A stretch of DNA of 39,921 nt from JABMRW01 sp964396965. GTDB lineage: Bacteria > Chloroflexota > Dehalococcoidia > Dehalococcoidales > BS750m-G39. The DNA lies in contig CAYNGD010000015.1 of assembly GCA_964396965.1 (NCBI GenBank), positions 1-39,921 on the forward strand. The letters are read 5' to 3'. Positions 28,478 to 37,443 of this stretch are shown here, piece after piece (within the stretch, counting starts at the first letter, position 1; each line of letters begins with the position of its first letter). The translations under genes and the position numbers were made by a program. Below the pieces are notes generated by a model. It had not been told where the DNA came from. It did not search any database and was given only the letters and a program-made list of their open reading frames with translations.

Positions 28478-31327
28478 TTGTCCCGGGTTGAAGTCTCGGT
28501 AAAGCCCAGCCTCCCCGACCCTCGGGGAGAATCGCTAAAAGCCGATATCCGCGACCTCGGCATTGCCACCGTCCAGCAAATCAGGGTCAGCGATGTCTAT
28601 CTGCTGGAGGGGGATTTAAGCCATCAAGAACTGGGAAAAATCTGCAAGCTGCTGCTGGCCGACCCCGTCGTCGAAGAGTATTCCATCGGAGAACCACCCC
28701 CATCCCCGGACGCCCAGGCCGTTGAGGTCGCCTATAACCCCGGGGTGATGGACCCCGTTGAAGAGAGCGTCAGCAAGGGCATCCGCGACCTGGGGATAAC
28801 CACGGTCACCTCGGTCAAGACCGCCAAGAGATACTATCTCTGGGGTAGGCTCTCCGCCAGCGATATCGAGCTTATCAGCAACAAGCTGCTGGTCAACAGC
28901 GTCATCCAGCACGTCGTCACCGGCGGGGAAAAGGCGGCGCTGCCCCCGGCCAGCTATGATTTCTCCCGAATAGAAGTCGAGTTACTCACCCTGGATGACA
29001 GCGGCCTGACCCGCCTGGGGCGGGAAAAACTCGAATTAAATCTGGAAGAGATGAGGCAGGTCAAGGGATACTTCGCCAGAGCCGGGCGCAACCCCACCGA
29101 TGTCGAGCTGGAAACCCTGGCCCAGACCTGGTCGGAGCACTGCAAGCACAAGACCTTCAACTCCCGGATCAGGCTTAACGACGAAATCATTGATAACCTG
29201 CTCAAGAGCACGGTGATGCGGGTGACCGAAAAGCTCAACAAGCCCTGGTGCCTCTCCACCTTTAAAGATAACTCCGGCGTTATTGATTTCGACGGGCGCT
29301 ACGCCCTCTGCTTCAAGGTGGAGACCCATAACCACCCCTCCGCCATCGAGCCCTACGGCGGGGCATCAACCGGGCTGGGCGGGGTCATCCGCGACCCGCT
29401 GGGCACCGGCCTGGGGGCCAAGCCCATCGCCAACACCGATGTCTTCTGCTTCGCCCCCCCCGATTTCCCCCACGATAAGCTGCCCGATGGCATCCTCCAC
29501 CCCCGCCGCATTCTGAAAGGGGTGCGGGCCGGCGTGGCCGACTACGGCAACCGGATGGGCATCCCCACCGTCAACGGGGCCATCCTCTTTGACGAGCGGT
29601 ATCTGGGCAACCCGGTGGTGATGTGCGGAACTATCGGCATCATGCCCAGAGAGGCCGTACCGATGGGGCGGCAAAGGCCGGGCGATTTAGTAGTAGTGGT
29701 CGGGGGCAAGACGGGGCGGGATGGCATTCACGGCGTGACCTTTGCCTCGGCGCAGCTCACCGGCGAATCCGAGGCGGTCTCGGCCAGCTCGGTGCAGATT
29801 GGCAACCCCATCACCGAGAAGAAGATGATTGACGTTTTGCTGGTGGCCCGGGAGCGGGGCCTCTACCGGCGCATCACCGACTGCGGCGGCGGCGGGCTCT
29901 CCTCGGCGGTGGGGGAGATGGCCGCCGAGACCGGCGTCGAGGTAAACCTGGAAAAAGTCCCCCTGAAATACTCTGGCCTCAGCTACCGGGAGATCTGGCT
30001 CTCCGAGTCCCAGGAAAGGATGCTGCTGGCGGTTCCCCCGGAATCGGTCAAAGAGCTTATCTCCCTCTTCGCCAGCGAGGACGTCGAGGCCACCGTCATC
30101 GGCCAGTTTACAAATGATAGACGCCTCAAGCTCTTGTATCAGGGCAATCTGGTCTGCGACCTTGAGATGGAGTTCCTGCACCACGGCCTGCCCCAGTCGG
30201 AGAGGCAGGCGGTCTGGCAGCCGGCCCAATATCAAGAGCCTGATTTTGATGAGCCCGCCGACCTGAGTGAAGACCTGAAAAAAATCTTAAGCTCCTGGAA
30301 CGTCTGCAGCAAGGAGTGGGTCATTCGCCAGTACGACCACGAGGTGCAGGGGGGCAGCATCTTAAAGCCGCTGACCGGCCTGAACAACGACGGCCCCGGC
30401 GACGCCGCTATCGTAAGACCGCTGCTCAATTCTGATATGGGTGTTATCATCGCCTGCGGCATCAACCCCAGATACGGTGACGTTGACCCCTACTGGATGG
30501 CGGCCTCGGCGGTGGACGAGGCTTTAAGGCAGGTTATCGCCGTCGGTGGCAACCTAAAGAGAGTGGCTTTGCTGGACAACTTCAGCTGGGGCAACCCCGA
30601 GAAGCCCGACCGGCTGGGCGGCCTGGTGCGGGCGGCCCAGGGCTGCGCCGACACCGCCCTGGCCTACGGGGCCCCCTTCATCTCGGGCAAGGATAGCCTC
30701 TACAACGAGTACCAGACTGGGGATGAAAGCATCTGCATCCCCCCCACCCTGCTCATCTCGGTCATGGCGGTGATGGATGACGTTGCCAAAGCAATATCAA
30801 TGGACTGCAAGCAGGCGGGCGATATTATCTATATCGTCGGCACCACCTATGACGAGCTGGGCGGCTCACACTACTACCATATTCACGGTGCTCTGGGCAG
30901 TAAAATACCCAAAGTCAACCCGGAAAAGGGCAGGAAGCTGATGGAAGCTTTGAGCGCCGCCACCGGGAAGGGGCTGGTCAGGGCCTGCCACGATTTGAGC
31001 GAGGGGGGAATCGGGGTGGCGGCGGCGGAGATGGCCTTGGCCGGCGGTCTGGGGATGACCCTCAATCTGGATAGAGTCCCGCTGGGCGAAAAAATCGCCA
31101 GAAACGACAGCATATTATTCTCCGAATCAAACAGCCGCTTTCTGGTAGAGGTAGCGCCGGAAGATAAGCGGCGCTTTGAGCAGGTAATGAAAGGGATAGA
31201 CCTGGCCGCCGTCGGCGAGGTAACCCAGGATAACAAGCTCGAAATCTACGGCATCAACGGGGAAAAGAGAGTCTCAGCACCTGTAGCCGAACTGAAGGCG
31301 GCCTGGCAGAAACCGCTGGGCTGGTAA
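28478..31327 (+). CDS. purL: FGAM synthase: PurS-PurS-PurL fusion
   Basis: The 949-residue protein makes formylglycinamidine ribonucleotide in purine synthesis. Residues 1-75 (VEVSVKPSLPDPRGESLKAD) and 85-155 (VEVAYNPGVMDPVEESVSKG, RDLGITTVTSVKTAKRYYLW) are two PurS-like domains in tandem. PurL proper follows: WSEHCKHKTF with the catalytic His, VETHNHPSAIEPYGGA, GVIRDPLGTG, and the second half with NDGPGDAA, GGNLKRVALLDN and ISGKDSLYNEY. In Bacillus PurS is a separate protein that docks PurQ to PurL; here it is built in. The start is a TTG behind AAGGGGG. purQ follows after 2 bp. Confidence 0.94.
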   Translation: MSRVEVSVKPSLPDPRGESLKADIRDLGIATVQQIRVSDVYLLEGDLSHQELGKICKLLLADPVVEEYSIGEPPPSPDAQAVEVAYNPGVMDPVEESVSKGIRDLGITTVTSVKTAKRYYLWGRLSASDIELISNKLLVNSVIQHVVTGGEKAALPPASYDFSRIEVELLTLDDSGLTRLGREKLELNLEEMRQVKGYFARAGRNPTDVELETLAQTWSEHCKHKTFNSRIRLNDEIIDNLLKSTVMRVTEKLNKPWCLSTFKDNSGVIDFDGRYALCFKVETHNHPSAIEPYGGASTGLGGVIRDPLGTGLGAKPIANTDVFCFAPPDFPHDKLPDGILHPRRILKGVRAGVADYGNRMGIPTVNGAILFDERYLGNPVVMCGTIGIMPREAVPMGRQRPGDLVVVVGGKTGRDGIHGVTFASAQLTGESEAVSASSVQIGNPITEKKMIDVLLVARERGLYRRITDCGGGGLSSAVGEMAAETGVEVNLEKVPLKYSGLSYREIWLSESQERMLLAVPPESVKELISLFASEDVEATVIGQFTNDRRLKLLYQGNLVCDLEMEFLHHGLPQSERQAVWQPAQYQEPDFDEPADLSEDLKKILSSWNVCSKEWVIRQYDHEVQGGSILKPLTGLNNDGPGDAAIVRPLLNSDMGVIIACGINPRYGDVDPYWMAASAVDEALRQVIAVGGNLKRVALLDNFSWGNPEKPDRLGGLVRAAQGCADTALAYGAPFISGKDSLYNEYQTGDESICIPPTLLISVMAVMDDVAKAISMDCKQAGDIIYIVGTTYDELGGSHYYHIHGALGSKIPKVNPEKGRKLMEALSAATGKGLVRACHDLSEGGIGVAAAEMALAGGLGMTLNLDRVPLGEKIARNDSILFSESNSRFLVEVAPEDKRRFEQVMKGIDLAAVGEVTQDNKLEIYGINGEKRVSAPVAELKAAWQKPLGW

Positions 31328-31329
31328 AT

Positions 31330-32094
31330 ATGGCCAGAGTAAAGACATTAATCTTAAGGGCACCGGGAACGAACTGCGACGCCGAAACCGCCTTTGCCCT
31401 CAAGCGGGCCGGCGCGGCGGTGGACTCGGCGCACGTCAACCAGCTGGTAAGGCGGGATAGGCTCATCGCCGACTACCAGATAGTGGTCATACCCGGCGGC
31501 TTTACCTACGGCGATGATGTCTCGGCGGGCAAGATACTGGCCAACGAACTAAAGCTAAAGCTGGGCGGGGACATCAAAAAGTTCGTCGAGGGGGGCGGGC
31601 TAATCTTGGGTATCTGCAACGGCTTCCAGGTTCTGGTTAAGGCGGGCATCCTGCCACCGCTGGCGGACGGCCAGCGATTGACCCTGGCCGGCAACGACTC
31701 CAACCGCTTCGAGTGCCGCTGGGTCTACCTGAAAGTAAATCAAGACAGCCCCTGCATCTTCATCAGGGGAATAGAGGCCATGTACCTGCCGGTGGCCCAC
31801 GGCGAGGGCAAGATAATGGCCGAAAAAGCAACGCTGGACAAACTAAACGTGGTGGTGCGCTACGCCGATGCTCAAGGTAATACTAAAGCCGGCTATCCCT
31901 ACAACCCCAACGGCTCGGCGGAAAACATCGCCGGCATCTGTGACGCCACCGGGCGCATCTTCGCCCTGATGCCCCACCCCGAGCGCTTCATCCGCTGGAG
32001 CCAGCACCCCAGGTGGACGCGGGAGGCGCCCAGGCAGCAGGGGGACGGCCTGGCTATTTTCCGGAACGCGGTGGACTGGGTAAAACACAGCTAA
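31330..32094 (+). CDS. purQ: FGAM synthase glutaminase subunit
   Basis: The 254-residue class I glutamine amidotransferase feeds ammonia to PurL. It shows ILRAPGTNCDAETAFALKRA, IPGGFTYGDDVSAGKI, the nucleophile GICNGFQ (Cys96), and LMPHPERF with its catalytic His and Glu. It starts 2 bp after the purL stop codon, so the two are cotranslated. The length is somewhat above the roughly 227 residues of Bacillus PurQ. Confidence 0.95.
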   Translation: MARVKTLILRAPGTNCDAETAFALKRAGAAVDSAHVNQLVRRDRLIADYQIVVIPGGFTYGDDVSAGKILANELKLKLGGDIKKFVEGGGLILGICNGFQVLVKAGILPPLADGQRLTLAGNDSNRFECRWVYLKVNQDSPCIFIRGIEAMYLPVAHGEGKIMAEKATLDKLNVVVRYADAQGNTKAGYPYNPNGSAENIAGICDATGRIFALMPHPERFIRWSQHPRWTREAPRQQGDGLAIFRNAVDWVKHS

Positions 32095-32104
32095 AAGGAG
32101 CGTT

Positions 32105-32761
32105 ATGAGCTATATCTCATCCTGGAGCGGGGGCAAGGACGGCTGCTTCGCCTGCCACCTGGCGCTGGCCCAGGGCTACCAGGTCTCTCACCTGGTAAAT
32201 CTCGTTTCTCAGGAATTTGGGCGGGTGAACTTTCACGGTACTGAAAAGCAGCTGATTCAGCTGCAGGGACAGGCCATCGGCATACCTGTCTTTCAGCATG
32301 AGACCACCTTCGGCAACTACGAGCGGGACTTCAAAAATGCCGTTCGAACTCTGCTCCCCGAAGGCATCAAGGGGATGGTCTTCGGCGACATCTACAACGA
32401 CCAGCACCTGGCCTGGGTGGAAGGGGTCTGCGCCGATCTGGGCATCAAGGCCGTTGAGCCGCTCTGGGGCAAGAGCACGGACGACGTCATCAGCCAGTTT
32501 CTTGACGCCGGCTTCGAGGCTGTTATCGTCGCCGCCGACGCCAGACTGATTGACCAGGCATGGCTGGGGCGGCGGGTGGACCGCGATTTTATCAACTACC
32601 TCAAGGCCAGGGGGGTCGACCCCTGCGGCGAAAGCGGGGAGTACCATACCGTGGTGGTCAACGGGCCTCTGTTTAAGCAAAGTATAGAGATAACCGAGAG
32701 CCACGCCATACGGCGTGGCGACCACTGGTTCCTCGATACTGATAAATACCGGCTGGCATAA
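32105..32761 (+). CDS. Dph6/DUF71-type ATP-pyrophosphatase (diphthine-ammonia ligase family)
   Basis: The 218-residue protein has the N-type ATP-pyrophosphatase loop SSWSGGKDGCFACHLA, the family segment GMVFGDIYNDQHLAWVEGVC and the signature CGESGEYHTVVVNGPLF. The eukaryotic and archaeal homologue amidates diphthine on elongation factor 2. Bacteria lack diphthamide, so the bacterial substrate is unknown. The ATG follows AAAGGAG, 10 bp after purQ, and purine cotranscription is likely. Confidence 0.88.
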   Translation: MSYISSWSGGKDGCFACHLALAQGYQVSHLVNLVSQEFGRVNFHGTEKQLIQLQGQAIGIPVFQHETTFGNYERDFKNAVRTLLPEGIKGMVFGDIYNDQHLAWVEGVCADLGIKAVEPLWGKSTDDVISQFLDAGFEAVIVAADARLIDQAWLGRRVDRDFINYLKARGVDPCGESGEYHTVVVNGPLFKQSIEITESHAIRRGDHWFLDTDKYRLA

Positions 32762-32772
32762 GGGACAAAAAA

Positions 32773-32800
32773 AAGAGGGGCCGGCAAGCCGGCCCCTCTT
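32773..32800. terminator. Bidirectional intrinsic terminator
   Basis: AAGAGGGGCCGGC-AA-GCCGGCCCCTCTT is a perfect 13-bp stem flanked by an A-run on the left and CTGCTTTTATTTT on the right. It separates the purine operon from the convergent trpB2 gene. Confidence 0.92.
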
Positions 32801-32817
32801 CTGCTTTTATTTTGCTT

Positions 32818-34197
32818 CTACAAAGATACCTGGGGAAGCTCCGCCTGGGCTTTCCTGACCTCTTCCTCGGGATAGGCGTAGTCCACCAGCTGCCCCAACA
32901 GGTATTTCTCGTAGGCCGACAGGTCAAAGTGGCCGTGCCCGCTGTGGGCGATGAGGATGGTCTTGGACTTGCCCTCCTCCTTGCACTTTAGGGCTTCGTC
33001 AATGGCCACCCTCAGGTCGTGGCAGGGCTCGGGGCCGGTGATAATACCCTCGGTGCGGGCGAAGAGCACCCCGGCCTCAAAGACCTTGGTCTGAGGCACC
33101 GCCTGGGCCTCAATAAAACCCAGCCGGTGCAGGTGGCAGACGATGGGGGCCATACCGTGGTAGCGCAGCCCGCCGGCGTGGATGGGGGGCGGAATAAAAC
33201 CGTGCCCCAGGGTGTACATCTTGAGGATGGGGCCCATACCGACGGCGTCGCCGTAGTCAAAGGCATACAGCCCCTTGGTGACAGTGGGGCAGCTCTCCGG
33301 CTCGACGCAGATAATACGCAGGTCTTTCCGCTTGCCGCTGATCTTATCCCGAATCCAGGGCAGGAACTGCCCGGCGAAGTTGGAGCCGCCGCCGATGCAG
33401 CCGACGATAATATCGGGGTAGGCATCGGCCATCTCCATCTGCTTGCGGGTCTCCTCGCCGATGATGGTCTGGTGCAGCAGGACGTGGTTGACCACGCTGC
33501 CCAGCGAGTAGTGGGTATCCTCATGAGATACGGCGTCCTCCACCGCCTCGCTGATGGCCAGCCCCAGGCTGCCGGGGCAGTCGGGCCACTTGGCCAGCAT
33601 ATCCCGCCCCACCTTGGTATCCGGGCTGGGGCTGGGGACGCAGTTAGCCCCCCAGACCTCCATGGCGATGCGGCGGTAGGGCTTCTGGTCGTAGCTAATC
33701 CTGACCATATAGACCTTGATTTCGATATCAAAGAGGGCGCCGGCGAAGGCCAGGGCGCTGCCCCACTGTCCAGCGCCGGTCTCGGTGGTGATGCGCTTGA
33801 CGCCCTCCTGCTTGTTATAGTAGGCCTGGGCGACGGCGGTATTGGGCTTGTGGCTGCCCGCCTGGTTGGTCCCCTCGTACTTGTAGAAAATCTTGGCCGG
33901 CGTGTCCAGCGCTTTCTCCAGCCGGTAGGCGCGGTGCAGCGCGGTGGGCCGCCAGGTGCGGTAAATCTCCTGAAGCTCTTCCGGGATGTCGATGTAGCGG
34001 TCGGTGGTGTTCACCTCCTGCATGATGCACTCCATGGGGAACAGGGCGTGCATGAACTCCGGGGTCACCGGCTGCTTGGTCATCGGGTTCAGCACCGGCG
34101 GCAGCGGCTCGGGCAAATCAGGCTGGACGTTATACCAGTGGGTGGGCATATCCTTCTGGTCGAGAAAAAACATCGCTCGGTTGAATTTTTTGGCCAT
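32818..34197 (-). CDS. trpB: Tryptophan synthase beta chain, TrpB2 type
   Basis: The 459-residue PLP enzyme has the long N-terminus typical of TrpB2 (WYNVQPDLPEPLPPVLNP). The PLP lysine is in GSHKPN (Lys117), with ETGAGQWGSALA and the phosphate-binding loop GCIGGGSNFAG. TrpB1 would be near 400 residues and carry HKxN in another context. TrpB2 joins indole or a related acceptor with serine and often functions without TrpA. No other trp gene is nearby, so salvage of indole is a plausible role. The ATG follows AGGAGGA. It is monocistronic between a promoter and a strong terminator. Confidence 0.94.
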   Translation of the reverse strand: MAKKFNRAMFFLDQKDMPTHWYNVQPDLPEPLPPVLNPMTKQPVTPEFMHALFPMECIMQEVNTTDRYIDIPEELQEIYRTWRPTALHRAYRLEKALDTPAKIFYKYEGTNQAGSHKPNTAVAQAYYNKQEGVKRITTETGAGQWGSALAFAGALFDIEIKVYMVRISYDQKPYRRIAMEVWGANCVPSPSPDTKVGRDMLAKWPDCPGSLGLAISEAVEDAVSHEDTHYSLGSVVNHVLLHQTIIGEETRKQMEMADAYPDIIVGCIGGGSNFAGQFLPWIRDKISGKRKDLRIICVEPESCPTVTKGLYAFDYGDAVGMGPILKMYTLGHGFIPPPIHAGGLRYHGMAPIVCHLHRLGFIEAQAVPQTKVFEAGVLFARTEGIITGPEPCHDLRVAIDEALKCKEEGKSKTILIAHSGHGHFDLSAYEKYLLGQLVDYAYPEEEVRKAQAELPQVSL

Positions 34198-34266
34198 CCT
34201 TCCTCCTTTGACTTCGGGATTACAGATTAACTAAAAACCTTGAGTAATAAGGGTCAGTTGATGCCG

Positions 34267-34296
34267 ATAATACAACCTGGGATAGCTGGCTGTCAA
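34267..34296 (-). promoter_or_regulatory. Predicted sigma70 promoter of trpB2
   Basis: On the minus strand TTGACA (34291-34296) and TATTAT (34267-34272) are 18 bp apart, some 70 bp before the ATG. No tryptophan leader peptide or attenuator is evident in the leader. Confidence 0.65.
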
Positions 34297-34327
34297 GTCC
34301 GACGATATGCGCCGGGAGACCTAGCGG

Positions 34328-34357
34328 TTGCACTGACAGGCTGGACTGGCCTATAAT
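34328..34357 (+). promoter_or_regulatory. Predicted sigma70 promoter of the NuoE-like operon
   Basis: TTGCAC (34328-34333) and a perfect TATAAT (34352-34357) are 18 bp apart. Transcription should begin near 34364, leaving only a very short leader before the ATG at 34371. Confidence 0.65.
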
Positions 34358-34370
34358 TTTGAGTGGAGTC

Positions 34371-34889
34371 ATGGTGAAAACTGAGACAAAGGCTAAAATC
34401 AGAGAGCAGACCAGACGTATTCTAAAGCGCCTCAGCCGGAAGAGGGGCAACCTTATCCCCATCCTGCAGAAGGTTCAGGCCGGGCTTGGCTATCTGCCCC
34501 GGGAGGCCATGCTGGAGGTGGCCAGATTTCTGGACATACCGGAGATTGACGTCTACAGCGTGGTTACCTTCTACAACCAGTTCCGGCTCAACCCGCCGGG
34601 GAGGCACTCGATAAGGGTCTGCCTGGGTACCGCCTGCCACATGAAGGGCGGCTACATCGCCCTGGACGCCTGGAAGAGAAGGCTCAAGATTGACCGGGGC
34701 CAGACCACCCCCGACCGGGAGTTTGACCTGGACACGGTGGCCTGCGTCGGCTGCTGCGTCATGGCGCCGGTAACCGTGGTCGATGACAAGCCCGAGGCCA
34801 GGGTCGAGCCGACTAAGGTGGACGGCATCCTCCTCTCCTTCGAGAGGGAGAGGCAGAAGCGGGGCAAAGAGAAGGGTGAAAGCAACTAA
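34371..34889 (+). CDS. NuoE/HndA-like [2Fe-2S] subunit
   Basis: The 172-residue protein has the NuoE fold: an N-terminal helical part (ILQKVQAGLGYLPREAMLEV) and a thioredoxin-like domain with ligands Cys84 and Cys89 (VCLGTACHMKGG) and Cys125 and Cys129 (VACVGCCVMAPV). It would pass electrons between flavin of the next subunit and partner centres. The ATG at 34371 is chosen because the predicted promoter rules out the in-frame TTG at 34359; the adjacent GTG at 34374 is possible. It overlaps the NuoF-like gene by 14 bp. Confidence 0.9.
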   Translation: MVKTETKAKIREQTRRILKRLSRKRGNLIPILQKVQAGLGYLPREAMLEVARFLDIPEIDVYSVVTFYNQFRLNPPGRHSIRVCLGTACHMKGGYIALDAWKRRLKIDRGQTTPDREFDLDTVACVGCCVMAPVTVVDDKPEARVEPTKVDGILLSFERERQKRGKEKGESN

Positions 34890-36783
34890 GCCCGCCGGCG
34901 TCGCCCCAACCTTCCAGAGAATAAAAAAGCGTGCCCAAGCGCGCTGGCGTGAGCTTAAGCACGCCAGGGCGGTGATTATGGTCGGCGCCGCCACCTGCGG
35001 CCGGGCCGCCGGGGCTCTGGCGGTTCTCCGCGCCTTCAAGGACGAGCTTAAAAAGCAGAAGCTGGACATACCCGTAATGGAGGTCGGCTGCATGGGGCAC
35101 TGCTACGCCGAGCCGATTGCTATTATCGCTAAGCCGGGCTATCCCCCCATCGTCTACCAGCAGGTCAACCCGGTCATCGCCCGGAGGCTGGTTAAAGAAT
35201 TTATCCTGGGCAACGACCCCGGCCTGGAGTTCGTCCTGGGCGCCCTGGAGGCAAGCGAGCTGGCCCCCAGCCTGGCCGATTTTCCCCGCGCCAAGTTCGA
35301 GGAGAAGATTATCCTCAAGAACTGCGGCTTTATCGACCCGGAGGAGATAGACCACTACATCGCCAACGGCGGCTACTCAGCACTGGCCAAGGCGCTCGAG
35401 CTAAAGCCGGAGAAGATAATCAGCGAGGTCAAAAAGTCAGGCCTGAGGGGGAGGGGCGGGGCCGGCTTTAATACCGGGCAGAAGTGGACCACCTGCCGTA
35501 ATGCTCCAGGTAAACCCAAGTACATCATCTGCAACGCCGACGAGGGCGACCCCGGCGCCTTCATGGACCGGTCTATACTAGAGAGCGACCCCCACTCCGT
35601 AATCGAGGGGATGCTAATCGCCGCCTACGCCGTCGGCGCCAGATATGGCTATATCTATGTCCGCGCCGAGTACCCCCTGGCGGTGCAGCGGGCCCAGATT
35701 GCCCTGCGCCAGGCCAGAAAACTAAACTTGCTGGGCAGGAACATCCTGGGCAGCGATTTCAGCTTTAATATAAAATTGTTTCAGGGTTCGGGGGCCTTCG
35801 TCTGCGGGGAGGAGAGCGCCCTAATCGCCTCGCTGGAGGGGAGGGCAGGCACCCCCAGCCACCGCCCCCCTTATCCGGCAGTAAGCGGCCTCTACGACAA
35901 GCCCACCCTGGTCAACAACGTCAAGACGCTGGCTTTTGTCCGCCACATAGTTGATAAGGGGGCAGAGTGGTTCAGGGGTATCGGCACCGAAAACAGCCCA
36001 GGCACCGCCGTCTTTGCCCTGGCCGGCAAGGTGGTCAACACCGGTCTGGTCGAAGTCCCCATGGGCACCACCCTGCGCCAAGTCGTCTTTGACGTCGGCA
36101 GCGGCATCCCCAAGGGCAAGAAGTTCAAGGCGGTGCAGACCGGCGGCCCCTCCGGCGGCTGCCTGCCCGAATCGGCCCTGGATTTGCCCATTGACTTTGA
36201 CTCCCTAACCGGGGCCGGGGCGATGATGGGCTCGGGCGGCATGATTGTCCTCGATGAGGATGACTGCATGGTGGAGATAGCCCGCTACTTTCTGGAGTTC
36301 ACCCAGCGCGAGTCCTGCGGCAAGTGCACCTTCTGCCGCCTGGGGACCAAGCAGATGCTGGAAACGCTGACCGAATTTACCAAGGGCAAGGGTGAAATCA
36401 AGGATTTGGATACACTCACCGAACTGGCCGAGGACGTCAAGGCGGGCTCGCTCTGCGGCCTGGGCAGGACGGCGCCCAACCCGATACTGACCAACCTGCG
36501 CTATTTCCGCGACGAATACCAGGCCCACATCAAAGAAGGACGCTGCCCGGCGCTGATGTGCCCCGAGCTTATCGCCTACTACATCATACCGGAGAAGTGC
36601 GAGGTCACCTGCGACGCCTGCGTCGGCACCTGCACCGTGGAGGCCATCTCCAGCCACCAAAAGAAGAGATACAAGATTATCGACCAGGAGAAGTGCGTCA
36701 AGTGCGGCACCTGCCTTAGCTCCTGCCCGCCGCAGTACAACGCCATTATCAAGGTGTCGCCGCCCAGCGCGGTGCCCGATTAG
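34876..36783 (+). CDS. NuoF/HndC-like NAD(P)H-binding flavin subunit with C-terminal ferredoxin domain
   Basis: The 635-residue protein has a thioredoxin-like [2Fe-2S] domain (VGAATCGRAAGAL and EVGCMGHCYAEP). A NuoF core follows with FMN/NADH loops (GLRGRGGAGFNTGQKW, NADEGDPGAFMDR, GEESALIASLEGR), an SLBB segment and the [4Fe-4S] site ESCGKCTFCRLGTKQM. The C-terminal ferredoxin domain has a normal motif, CVKCGTCLSSCPP, and an odd first one, CEVTCDACVGTC, with a Cx3C spacing. This is the architecture of bifurcating or NADP-reducing hydrogenase and formate dehydrogenase diaphorase subunits. The GTG at 34876 is inside the end of the NuoE-like gene. Confidence 0.93.
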   Translation: MKATKPAGVAPTFQRIKKRAQARWRELKHARAVIMVGAATCGRAAGALAVLRAFKDELKKQKLDIPVMEVGCMGHCYAEPIAIIAKPGYPPIVYQQVNPVIARRLVKEFILGNDPGLEFVLGALEASELAPSLADFPRAKFEEKIILKNCGFIDPEEIDHYIANGGYSALAKALELKPEKIISEVKKSGLRGRGGAGFNTGQKWTTCRNAPGKPKYIICNADEGDPGAFMDRSILESDPHSVIEGMLIAAYAVGARYGYIYVRAEYPLAVQRAQIALRQARKLNLLGRNILGSDFSFNIKLFQGSGAFVCGEESALIASLEGRAGTPSHRPPYPAVSGLYDKPTLVNNVKTLAFVRHIVDKGAEWFRGIGTENSPGTAVFALAGKVVNTGLVEVPMGTTLRQVVFDVGSGIPKGKKFKAVQTGGPSGGCLPESALDLPIDFDSLTGAGAMMGSGGMIVLDEDDCMVEIARYFLEFTQRESCGKCTFCRLGTKQMLETLTEFTKGKGEIKDLDTLTELAEDVKAGSLCGLGRTAPNPILTNLRYFRDEYQAHIKEGRCPALMCPELIAYYIIPEKCEVTCDACVGTCTVEAISSHQKKRYKIIDQEKCVKCGTCLSSCPPQYNAIIKVSPPSAVPD

Positions 36784-36786
36784 CCA

Positions 36787-37443
36787 ATGAAGACGGTAGC
36801 TTTAACTATTGACGGCAAGAAGATAAAAGCCTCCCAGGGGGAGAAAGTCCTCTGGGCGGCGCTGAATAACGGCGTCTATATACCCCACCTATGCGCCCGC
36901 CACGATAATACGGCGCCGGACGCCTCCTGCCGACTTTGCTGGGTGGAAATAGAGGGCAAAAGCAGGCCAGTCACCGCCTGCACCGAAACAGTGGCCGAAG
37001 GCATGGTGGTAAATACCAAAGGGGCAATGGCTTTAAGATTAGCCCGCACCGCTTTAGAGCTGCTTCTGGCCAGCAACGAGGTGGACTGCGCCAACTGCGC
37101 CAAGAGCGGCTCATGCGAGCTTCAGAGGATGGCCGCCCAGCTCAAGGTCAGACTCAATACCAGGCGTTTTAAGAAGATTCTGCGCAATTTGCCGATTGAT
37201 GACAGCAGCCCCCTCTTCGTCTATGACCCCAACAAGTGCGTCCTCTGCGGCCAGTGCATCTGGGTCTGCTGCCAGCGCCTGGGCATCGGCGCCCTGGGCT
37301 TCGCCCACCGCGGCTTTAACCGCCGGATGACCACCTTCGGCGACGAGCCCATCGGCCAGACCGAGTGCGCCCGCTGCGGTGACTGCGTGACCGCCTGCCC
37401 CACCGGCGCCCTCTGCTTCAAGCCGGCGGCGTTAAAGCGTTAG
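36787..37443 (+). CDS. HoxU/NuoG-N-terminal-like iron-sulfur subunit
   Basis: The 218-residue protein has a plant-type [2Fe-2S] domain (Cys36, Cys48, Cys51, Cys65), the NuoG-type cluster segment NEVDCANCAKSGSCELQ (Cys101, Cys104, Cys110), and two [4Fe-4S] motifs (CVLCGQCIWVCC and CARCGDCVTACP). The histidine that normally precedes the Cys101 position (as in HPLDC) is absent, with NEVDC in its place. There is no molybdopterin or H-cluster domain. It starts 3 bp after the NuoF-like gene. The three genes form a soluble electron-transfer module without a visible catalytic partner. Confidence 0.9.
   Translation: MKTVALTIDGKKIKASQGEKVLWAALNNGVYIPHLCARHDNTAPDASCRLCWVEIEGKSRPVTACTETVAEGMVVNTKGAMALRLARTALELLLASNEVDCANCAKSGSCELQRMAAQLKVRLNTRRFKKILRNLPIDDSSPLFVYDPNKCVLCGQCIWVCCQRLGIGALGFAHRGFNRRMTTFGDEPIGQTECARCGDCVTACPTGALCFKPAALKR

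Noticed and set aside
33019..34230. 403-residue open frame on the plus strand, opposite trpB2
   Set aside because: It is the shadow of the strongly conserved TrpB2 gene; its translation is Gly/Asp/Val-rich with no family signature, as expected for the antisense of GC-rich coding DNA.
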